Shown here one piece after another: positions 1 to 4,529 of a stretch of 25,497 nt of DNA. How positions within the stretch are numbered: the first letter of the stretch is position 1; each line of letters begins with the position of its first letter. Source of the stretch: a virus; the IMG/VR virus record IMGVR_UViG_3300006914_000022, positions 1-25,497 of that record; one strand, given 5' to 3'. Both the position numbers and the translations under genes were made by a program. The notes under the pieces are model-generated. The model was not told the DNA's origin. It worked only from the letters and a program-made list of their open reading frames with translations, and made no database searches.

Positions 1-19
1 TTGCCGCCGTGAAAGGCGG

Positions 20-211
20 TTAATGCTTCACGTGAACGGAATATTTCAGCGCGGCCCGTTCCCCCATGCGCCGGAAGCTGTCCTTTGTCCATACAAATAC
101 CGTCCCCCAGTTGCGCATAGGCCGGACGTTGCAAACCCGAATGGGCTTATCGGCGCCGGGGACGGGCCAGGGTTTAATGTGCGGGTTGAGGTTGTCGTAG
201 CGGAATTCCAA
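20..211 (-). CDS. Possible overlapping or frameshifted reading frame, 63 aa
   Basis: This frame opens at a TTG inside the 94-aa gene, in the -1 frame relative to it, and has no visible Shine-Dalgarno. Its composition (charged residues, two Trp-containing segments, a basic end) looks more protein-like than the overlapped C-terminal half of the 94-aa frame. Just past its stop is a small hairpin, CCGCC/GGCGG at 4-8 and 15-19. Two readings are possible: the true C-terminus of the upstream gene after a -1 frameshift or indel, or a separate gene. No slippery heptamer is obvious at the junction, so I favour an indel. Confidence 0.3.
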   Translation of the reverse strand: MEFRYDNLNPHIKPWPVPGADKPIRVCNVRPMRNWGTVFVWTKDSFRRMGERAALKYSVHVKH

Positions 212-330
212 ATGGTCCAGCGCGGTTGAGTGCCGAAACCATCGTCAGGGGTTCCAATCTCAATCGTGTTATCCCATTCAGAAACCCGCCACGGCGTCGG
301 CGTATGCTTAGCGTCGGTGGGCTTAACCAT
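46..330 (-). CDS. HTPTPW-motif small phage protein, 94 aa
   Basis: The start is supported by a strong Shine-Dalgarno (AGAGGAGG, six bases upstream) and by overlap with the end of the 52-aa gene before it. Residues 9-16 read HTPTPWRV, an N-terminal motif common in small phage early proteins of unknown function. The first ~45 residues look like real protein. The rest (Ser/Thr/Pro/Gly-rich) looks less natural, and a different frame (20..211) reads better there, so the gene may be frameshifted, by biology or by error. It is the third gene of a leftward operon. No function can be assigned. Confidence 0.55.
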   Translation of the reverse strand: MVKPTDAKHTPTPWRVSEWDNTIEIGTPDDGFGTQPRWTIWNSATTTSTRTLNPGPSPAPISPFGFATSGLCATGGRYLYGQRTASGAWGNGPR

Positions 331-481
331 TGGCGGCCTCCTCTAGGGCAGCAACCGCACTCAAGACCTCATCCTCCCCGAACCGCGACGCCTCCGCCCC
401 ACAATCCGCGCAGCGCAGCCACACGCGCCGCCCCAAAACGCCCATCAGAAACAACGGGCCTCCGCAAGAAGGGCAATCCAT
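323..481 (-). CDS. Small zinc-ribbon protein, 52 aa
   Basis: This frame is short but convincing. Four cysteines form two CxxC knuckles (C3/C6 as CPSC, C24/C27 as CADC) separated by 17 residues, the layout of a treble-clef or zinc-ribbon fold, followed by an acidic, helix-forming tail. The ATG lies one base after the stop of the 42-aa lipoprotein gene, with GGGGA just upstream, and the stop overlaps the start of the 94-aa gene, so all three are probably translationally coupled. Binding of Zn is inferred from the cysteines. Proteins like this often bind nucleic acid or other proteins, but the partner cannot be read from the sequence. Confidence 0.7.
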   Translation of the reverse strand: MDCPSCGGPLFLMGVLGRRVWLRCADCGAEASRFGEDEVLSAVAALEEAANG

Positions 482-482
482 C

Positions 483-611
483 TTAATTCCCCATCCCGCG
501 CATCACCTTCTCCACGTCCCGCCGCGTATGCTCAACGGCCTTGACCTCCACAAAACACCCCGCGACATACGACGACAACAACAACCCCACAATCAACAGG
601 ATTTCTTTCAT
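483..611 (-). CDS. Tiny lipoprotein or membrane-anchored peptide, 42 aa
   Basis: First gene of the leftward operon. AAGGGAG lies seven bases before the ATG. Residues 4-18 are hydrophobic and end in a textbook lipobox, V16-A17-G18-C19, so Cys19 would be lipidated after signal peptidase II cleavage, leaving a 24-residue charged mature peptide. A simple N-terminal membrane anchor is the alternative. Size and lipobox resemble outer-membrane spanins, but those usually sit beside an inner-membrane spanin in the lysis cassette. This gene is in a leftward, probably early, operon, so superinfection exclusion or envelope modification is equally possible. Function unassigned. Confidence 0.6.
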   Translation of the reverse strand: MKEILLIVGLLLSSYVAGCFVEVKAVEHTRRDVEKVMRGMGN

Positions 612-648
612 GGTCAGACTCCCTTTTTGCGCGCTTTGCTTCTGCTCC

Positions 649-702
649 AAAAAAATCCCCCGACGGCGCGAGAAAGGCGCGGGGCCTTCTTTCCGTCGGG
701 GG
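649..702 (-). terminator. Intrinsic terminator in the leader of the leftward operon
   Basis: A perfect 10-bp stem, CCCCCGACGG (657-666) with CCGTCGGGGG (693-702), is followed on the minus strand, after GA, by seven T residues (655-649). This is a canonical Rho-independent terminator for leftward transcription. It lies downstream of the leftward promoter and upstream of the first gene, the position of an attenuator. Its 26-base loop contains one arm of a competing hairpin (see 668-734). Confidence 0.75.
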
Positions 703-734
703 GAATAACTCGGGCCCCGCCATTCCTTTCTCGC
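668..734 (-). promoter_or_regulatory. Competing antiterminator hairpin (attenuator leader)
   Basis: Two arms pair over 18 bp. Arm 725-734 (CCTTTCTCGC on plus) pairs with 668-677, and arm 713-720 (GGCCCCGC) pairs with 679-686; only four bases (721-724) versus one (678) are unpaired in the middle. The pairing traps one terminator arm in the loop and uses the bases between the two terminator arms. Only one base (667) joins the hairpin to the second terminator arm, so a pseudoknot is sterically impossible and the two structures must exclude each other. The unpaired AATG contains the ATG (723) of a possible 63-codon leader frame (532-723). Confidence 0.6.
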
Positions 735-740
735 ATCCCT

Positions 741-769
741 AGTTTATGTCAAATCAACTCGGGCGTCAA
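741..769 (-). promoter_or_regulatory. Leftward sigma70-type promoter
   Basis: On the minus strand TTGACG (769-764) is followed after exactly 17 bases by TAAACT (746-741). This predicts a transcription start near 733-735, which coincides with the first base of the antiterminator arm at 734. That coincidence supports both calls. An overlapping TTGACA (752-747) lacks a good -10 partner. The promoter would drive the lipoprotein, zinc-ribbon and HTPTPW genes. Confidence 0.5.
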
Positions 770-826
770 GGGTTTTATTCTTGTAGGGAAAGGCCCGCCA
801 GAAAAGAATTACCAGACGGTTACATA

Positions 827-843
827 ATGAGACTCAGTCTCAT
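827..843. promoter_or_regulatory. Palindromic operator, upstream copy
   Basis: A 17-base perfect palindrome with 8-base arms (ATGAGACT / AGTCTCAT) around one central base. Its right arm contains AGTCTCA, also found in the tandem operators at 967 and 988. The centre is 138 and 159 bp from those sites, both close to whole numbers of helical turns, which would suit looping by a dimeric repressor. No good promoter overlaps it. Confidence 0.5.
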
Positions 844-926
844 TTGTAATCCTACGACGGATAAATCAACATTCCTGGAAAGTCAATGGTTTCGTGAAGG
901 CCCCAAAAGCAGCCCATTCGCCCCCC

Positions 927-955
927 TTGACATTTTCTCTCCCGTGCTCTATGAT
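927..955 (+). promoter_or_regulatory. Strong rightward sigma70 promoter
   Basis: TTGACA (927-932), a 17-base spacer and TATGAT (950-955) give an almost ideal housekeeping promoter on the plus strand, with transcription expected to start near 962. Two tandem operators begin immediately downstream (966), so a bound repressor would block initiation or clearance. The first plausible product is the 57-aa frame at 1042; read-through could feed the late genes. Confidence 0.7.
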
Positions 956-965
956 TTTACTTGCC

Positions 966-1001
966 GAGTCTCAAAGACTCTTAATCAAGTCTCAGAGACT
1001 C
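966..1001. repeat. Tandem 15-bp palindromic operators, 21-bp period
   Basis: GAGTCTCAAAGACTC (966-980) and AAGTCTCAGAGACTC (987-1001) match at 13 of 15 positions, and each is a dyad AGTCT-N3-AGACT. The 21-bp repeat distance is two helical turns, so two dimers would sit on the same face. They lie just past the predicted start of the 927-955 promoter. This is the arrangement expected for a phage repressor or Cro-like regulator; no such gene is in the window. Confidence 0.6.
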
Positions 1002-1041
1002 CCGGGAATGACCCAATCGGTCCGCCTAACCCGGTTAATAA

Positions 1042-1215
1042 ATGACGGAAGCGTGGGGCCACGTCAAAACGCTTGCAACGTCGGAGACCCCTGTTCCAGA
1101 GCCGCCGAGGCTCTTCTCACAAGTCCGGGAAGGTTGGGACCTCTCCTATAACGGCGATAGCTTAGGACGCCTGATGAAGGATTCCCCCGAGTCATTCCTC
1201 ACCGGCCACTGGTAA
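1042..1215 (+). CDS. Putative small early protein, 57 aa
   Basis: First open frame after the strong promoter and operators. It starts at ATG and ends in SFLTGHW. The ribosome site is poor (only a purine-poor AT stretch precedes it), which lowers confidence. The composition is ordinary, with a Pro-rich segment at residues 18-22 and no recognised motif. A 7-bp hairpin follows the stop at 1222-1243. Its last codons contain CACTGGTAAG, which recurs inverted in the operator at 1294-1311, so this DNA may be regulatory rather than coding. Confidence 0.35.
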   Translation: MTEAWGHVKTLATSETPVPEPPRLFSQVREGWDLSYNGDSLGRLMKDSPESFLTGHW

Positions 1216-1221
1216 GACGTC

Positions 1222-1243
1222 GGAAGGCAAACGAAAGCCTTCC
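1222..1243 (+). other. Stem-loop after the 57-aa frame
   Basis: GGAAGGC and GCCTTCC form a perfect 7-bp stem around AAACGAAA. No T tract follows directly. About 30 bases on, a weaker A/T-rich hairpin (1254-1264 with 1274-1284) ends in a run of eight T. Together they may attenuate transcription between the two rightward promoters. Confidence 0.4.
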
Positions 1244-1289
1244 CATTTCGGCAGAGAAAAGAAAGAGAGGGAGACTCTTTTTTTTCCTT

Positions 1290-1330
1290 TTGACACTGGC
1301 ACTTACCAGTGATCAAAATGACTCATTATA
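1290..1330 (+). promoter_or_regulatory. Second rightward promoter with palindromic operator
   Basis: A consensus TTGACA (1290-1295) is followed after 18 bases by CAAAAT (1314-1319), with CATTAT further on (1324-1329). A separate dyad, CACTGG-N6-CCAGTG (1294-1311), fills the spacer, so a bound protein would block polymerase. Its right half with the spacer, read on the minus strand, repeats CACTGGTAAG from 1207-1216. The -10 is weak, perhaps needing an activator. It is placed to drive the packaging and virion operon. Confidence 0.4.
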
Positions 1331-1334
1331 CCCA

Positions 1335-1362
1335 GCGCCCGACGAAAGGGGAATCCGGGCGC
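1335..1362 (+). other. 5'-UTR stem-loop before terS
   Basis: GCGCCCG (1335-1341) and CGGGCGC (1356-1362) pair perfectly around a 14-base loop, just upstream of the ribosome site of the small terminase gene. It may stabilise the late mRNA or modulate translation; there is no T tract, so it is not a terminator. Confidence 0.4.
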
Positions 1363-1377
1363 GGAAGGTGGGGATAG

Positions 1378-1923
1378 ATGGAAGGGGTAGGCGCCGGCCC
1401 GACACACACGACACGGCCTGTTAGGCGTGATCCGAGGTTCATCCCTAATCATACGATAGACCCGGCAACGGGGTTTATGGAGAATCGAGGATATTTAGAC
1501 GCATTTGACGCAACAAAGAAGCAGGTTTTCATTGAGGCTTTGCGGGCAAATGACTTTCGTTTGCTTCCTACCTGTCAAACTCTTGGGATTTCTCCCCATA
1601 CTGTCCATCATCACCGGCGAACTGACAAGGCCTTTGACGCGGCGGTCCGTCAGGCCGTAGAGGACTATGCGGAAAACCTGGAATGGATGAGCCGGGCGCA
1701 AGCGATGGAACCCAGGGCGACTCTAGAGCGAATCTTCCAGTTACGGGCCCTTCGCCCGGAGCGATATGCGCGAGAATTAAAGCAAAATGACAATAATATT
1801 ACGATAAAGCTTGACTTTCAATCTATTCCAAATGTGGTCAATCGGGATGCGGTTATTGATGTGGCGATGGAATCTGGTGAGGTTGAGAGTGCCAATATGC
1901 AGCTAGAGGGCCCCGGGCAGTGA
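1378..1923 (+). CDS. Terminase small subunit (DNA-recognition HTH), 181 aa
   Basis: Likely the DNA-recognition subunit of the packaging motor. Residues ~47-85 form a helix-turn-helix with the pattern of a short helix, LGISPHTV turn and recognition helix. They are followed by a long charged helix with the RALRPERYAREL element (123-134) seen in many small terminases and related phage HTH proteins. Length fits the family. It sits first in the packaging operon, before the large subunit. GGTGGGG precedes the ATG. The C-terminal ~45 residues are polar and would contact the large subunit or portal. A phage transcription factor is the main alternative. Confidence 0.65.
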   Translation: MEGVGAGPTHTTRPVRRDPRFIPNHTIDPATGFMENRGYLDAFDATKKQVFIEALRANDFRLLPTCQTLGISPHTVHHHRRTDKAFDAAVRQAVEDYAENLEWMSRAQAMEPRATLERIFQLRALRPERYARELKQNDNNITIKLDFQSIPNVVNRDAVIDVAMESGEVESANMQLEGPGQ

Positions 1924-1951
1924 TTTCCCCCGCATATCCTCCATTCCTCGA

Positions 1952-2001
1952 CGGAGCGGCGTTCTTCTTAGGAAGAATGCTCCGCGTCCTGGACGTTTTT
2001 T
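1952..2001 (+). terminator. Putative terminator or processing hairpins after terS
   Basis: CGGAGC pairs with GCTCCG, and GTTCTTC with GAAGAAT (one G-U), giving a 13-bp stem with a three-base bulge and a TTAG loop. A small CGTC/GACG hairpin follows and then six T (1996-2001). The T tract is adjacent only to the small hairpin, so termination would be partial. The stretch 1924-2116 contains no convincing gene. Confidence 0.4.
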
Positions 2002-2116
2002 CTCCGGGCCGGACAAAAGAATTACTTCGGAATCCTGGCCAAAAACCCCAGGGCCGGGGGGGAGTCTATGGTATTCCCCTTCACCCGACTACGTCCCACA
2101 AAAAGGCCCCCCTTCC

Positions 2117-2428
2117 ATGACCTCTCCCCAACGCCTCTCCAAGAAAAAGCCCATTTCTCTAGAGGTCCTACGCCATTGCATCGAGGCCCAAGCCAACGAG
2201 CTATTGGTTTTAGGGGCTCGGATCAAGGTTTTGGAGGCCAAGCTTCAGACGATTGAGGCCTATCTCACCTGGTCTATTGCTCCTCTTGGGAAGAATGTTC
2301 CGTTGCCCTTCGGCCACTGGACCTACACCACATCGAGTTCTTCTGACTGTGCCACGACAGGATCAACGGGAAGGGCCCCAGAATGCCCGGCAAGGCCCCT
2401 TAAGTCCCGGCGACGGGGGAAGAGATGA
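2117..2428 (+). CDS. Small coiled-coil protein, 103 aa
   Basis: Residues ~14-52 form an amphipathic, Leu/Glu/Lys-rich helix likely to be a coiled coil. The second half is Ser/Thr-rich and ends in a very basic tail. The stop overlaps the next ATG (ATGA), supporting the frame. The ribosome site is weak, and the frame stays open well upstream with no earlier usual start. The alternative frame at 2068 has a better ribosome site but unnatural composition. It lies between small and large terminase, where accessory DNA-binding or packaging factors are common, but no family is recognised. Confidence 0.5.
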   Translation: MTSPQRLSKKKPISLEVLRHCIEAQANELLVLGARIKVLEAKLQTIEAYLTWSIAPLGKNVPLPFGHWTYTTSSSSDCATTGSTGRAPECPARPLKSRRRGKR

Positions 2429-2703
2429 GGTTCATCCTCAGCATGTTCATGCTGTTGATATTTCTGCTTTTGGCTGGGGCCTGTGCGAGGGCGAAGGCTG
2501 TGCCTATTGATGCTTGTCGGGGGGAGAAGGAATCTTTGGGTTTGCAGGTTTATCTGCTTCAGGATCAGGTGAAGAGTTTAGAGGACCAGCTGGTGGTGGC
2601 GCGGGCTGGGGCGAGGGTGGAGAAGAAGGAGCGCAAGAGGGTGCGGCGGCCGGCGGGGCGGCCTTTGGCGAAGGCCATGAATACGGGGAGTCCCTGCGAA
2701 TGA
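2425..2703 (+). CDS. Membrane-anchored coiled-coil protein, 92 aa
   Basis: The N-terminus (residues 2-18) is strongly hydrophobic and ends near AGAC, so it is a signal anchor or, less surely, a lipoprotein signal (the -3 residue is not ideal). Residues ~34-60 form a heptad-rich helix, followed by a Lys/Arg-rich tail. This topology (one N-terminal membrane segment, then a coiled coil) resembles an inner-membrane spanin, but the location between the terminases and the lack of an embedded partner argue against it. ATGA overlaps at both ends show coupling to the neighbours. Function unknown. Confidence 0.6.
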   Translation: MRFILSMFMLLIFLLLAGACARAKAVPIDACRGEKESLGLQVYLLQDQVKSLEDQLVVARAGARVEKKERKRVRRPAGRPLAKAMNTGSPCE

Positions 2704-4241
2704 TCAGCGATCGTGTCAGCAAGCCAGCGGACCGGGACCCTCGGCTGCTTCAGGTGGCCGAGCTGGCGAAGAAGAGCCTTCATTATTTGTGCACGGGGTT
2801 TTTGGGATATAAGGACTGGGACTATCGGATGAGCGCGGACCAGAAGAGCCTGCATGGCCTGCACGACCATCTGGAGATTTTCCTTCGTCGGCCCAGCAAG
2901 AAGAAGGCCATTCTCCTGCCCCGTGGTCATTTGAAGTCGACGTTCGTGACCATTGGGTTCACGATCCAAAAGATTCTTCAGAATCCGAACATCAGGGTGC
3001 TCATCGCCAATCAGATATGGGACATGTCGAGGAGATTCTTAAGCGAGATCAAAGGACAGTTGGAGGGGTCCCAGTTGAAGTATTTATTTGGCGAGTTCGT
3101 AAGTCCTCGGTGGAACCAGGACGACATCATTGTCCGCCAGAGGACCCGGCCTCAGAAGGAACCGACGGTGATGACGACGGGCGTGGAAGCGGAGCAGACG
3201 GGCGGCCACTTTGATCTCATCATCCTTGACGACCTGACGGGCCTTCAGAATTCACAGACGCCAGAGCAGCGGGAAAAGACCAAGCGTTTCCGTCGATCGA
3301 TGATCAATCTATTGGAGCCCGGCGGGACATTAATTGAGATTGGGACGCGCTGGCATTTGGACGATACCTTCTCCGTCATTTTCGAGAAGGAGCGAAAATA
3401 TTTCGACATTATGATTCGCCAGGTAGTGGAAAAGGGAAGGATTATTTTTCCCCAGCATTTCTCCAAGCGTTTCGACGAGAAGAAGAAGGACTGGATCCCG
3501 GCCCCCGAAGAGAACTGCATGGACTACATCGACCATCTAAAGGCCAGCATGCCCTTAGATGAGTTTCAGGCCCAGTATATGAACATGCCCATCTCGTCGG
3601 AAAACGCGGTCTTCAAGAAGGAGATGTTCAAGTATTGGGGCCAGCGGCCGGAGGGATTGTATGTGGCGATGGCCGTGGACCTGGCGATTTCGCAGAGGAC
3701 CGAGGCCGACTATACGGCCTGTGTGGTCCTGGGGATGGACAAGAACTATTCGATTTACGTCCTGGATTATACGCGCGGTCACTGGACCCCCACCGACATC
3801 GTCAACAACATTTTCGACATGCAAGCGAAGTGGAAGCCGTTCCAGGTGGGGATGGAGGTGAACGGGTTTCAGCGGACGCTCAAGCTTTCCGTCGAAGAAG
3901 AGATGCGCCGCCGCAAGCAATATTTCCCCGTCGAAGAGATCCGCACCGGCCCCGACAAGAGTAAAGAAAACCGGATCAAGAGTCTTGAGCCATTTTACCG
4001 CCGCATGGAGATGTATCACGCGAAATGGATGGAGGGGAAGGACCTGGAGATCGAGCTTCTGACGTTTCCCAAGGGCCGGCACGACGATATCGTGGACGCG
4101 ATGGCGATGTGTCTGCCGCTTTTGAGCCCTGGCGTGGGGATGCCGCAGAAGGGCATGGAGCCGGGGACCTGGGAATTTGTGGAGCGTCAGGCCCATCGGT
4201 TTAACCGTCCGTTCCGGGAGTTCTTCAATTATGGGCAGTGA
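2700..4241 (+). CDS. terL: Terminase large subunit (TerL), ATPase plus nuclease, 513 aa
   Basis: Packaging motor that cuts the concatemer and pumps DNA into the prohead. ATPase half: Walker A-like LPRGHLKST at residues 73-81, Walker B FDLIILDD at 171-178, coupling motif GTRWHLDD at 215-222. RNase H-like nuclease half: AVDLA with Asp327, GMEVNG with Glu386, and HDDIVDA with Asp462/463/466 as metal ligands. All expected catalytic positions are present. The ATG at 2700 overlaps the previous stop (ATGA) and follows GGGGAG; the open frame reaches back to 2514, but that part is a shadow of the preceding gene. The length is normal for the family. Confidence 0.95.
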   Translation: MISDRVSKPADRDPRLLQVAELAKKSLHYLCTGFLGYKDWDYRMSADQKSLHGLHDHLEIFLRRPSKKKAILLPRGHLKSTFVTIGFTIQKILQNPNIRVLIANQIWDMSRRFLSEIKGQLEGSQLKYLFGEFVSPRWNQDDIIVRQRTRPQKEPTVMTTGVEAEQTGGHFDLIILDDLTGLQNSQTPEQREKTKRFRRSMINLLEPGGTLIEIGTRWHLDDTFSVIFEKERKYFDIMIRQVVEKGRIIFPQHFSKRFDEKKKDWIPAPEENCMDYIDHLKASMPLDEFQAQYMNMPISSENAVFKKEMFKYWGQRPEGLYVAMAVDLAISQRTEADYTACVVLGMDKNYSIYVLDYTRGHWTPTDIVNNIFDMQAKWKPFQVGMEVNGFQRTLKLSVEEEMRRRKQYFPVEEIRTGPDKSKENRIKSLEPFYRRMEMYHAKWMEGKDLEIELLTFPKGRHDDIVDAMAMCLPLLSPGVGMPQKGMEPGTWEFVERQAHRFNRPFREFFNYGQ

Positions 4242-4347
4242 GACGATCAACCATTTTCTTTTCTCTTTCGGCGCCGGATTTATCTCGGGGTCTTTCGGCG
4301 TGATTCTTTTTCTGTTGCTGTGGAATTTGTTCGACAGGAACTGCTGA
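4231..4347 (+). CDS. Single-pass membrane peptide, 38 aa
   Basis: A very short gene overlapping the end of terL by 11 bases. GGGAG lies 10 bases before its ATG, and its stop overlaps the next start (TGATG). After a short polar N-terminus, residues ~9-33 are hydrophobic with small-residue patches (Gly, Ser, Ala), a clear transmembrane helix, followed by a polar, positively charged C-terminus. A pinholin-like or membrane-signalling role is possible but unsupported; the lysis genes are 20 kb away. Confidence 0.6.
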   Translation: MGSETINHFLFSFGAGFISGSFGVILFLLLWNLFDRNC

Positions 4348-4529
4348 TGCCTTCGATCCAGTATGAGTTCCCGACGAAGTATTTCCCCTGCGGGATCTGT
4401 GGCCGTGGGCTCCTGATGAAGATTGGGGACGATCAGCAGTATGACTTTGCGAGCGCGGAGGATCGCGGCGCTTGGCCGCGATATTCCGAACCGATTTGTA
4501 GGGACTGTCTGGGGAAGAAGAATGTCTGA
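4347..4529 (+). CDS. Zinc-ribbon protein, 60 aa
   Basis: Four cysteines in two CxxC pairs (C15/C18, CGIC; C51/C54, CRDC) 32 residues apart indicate one bound zinc. AGGAA lies seven bases before the ATG at 4347, which overlaps the previous stop; the frame is open further upstream to 4320, but that part reads through the membrane peptide gene. The stop overlaps the portal start. Small zinc proteins near portal genes are common in phages, usually without known function. Confidence 0.65.
   Translation: MPSIQYEFPTKYFPCGICGRGLLMKIGDDQQYDFASAEDRGAWPRYSEPICRDCLGKKNV

Noticed and set aside
483-611. Firm call of an outer-membrane spanin
   Set aside because: The lipobox and size fit, but it is far from the lysis genes, on the other strand, and has no inner-membrane spanin partner.
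657-734. H-type pseudoknot from the two interleaved inverted repeats
   Set aside because: The one-base linker (667) would have to span an 18-bp stem, so the helices can only be alternatives.
746-1151. Plus-strand frames of 99 and 85 codons in the control region
   Set aside because: They run across the promoters and operators and have no ribosome sites.
1920-2120. 66-aa frame after terS, starting at an overlapping GTG
   Set aside because: It runs through the hairpins at 1952-2001, is Pro/Gly-rich, and has no motif or coupling to the next gene.
2514-2699. 62-residue N-terminal extension of TerL
   Set aside because: It is Gly/Glu-rich and overlaps the signal-anchored gene in another frame. 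ATG 2700 has a ribosome site and ATGA coupling.
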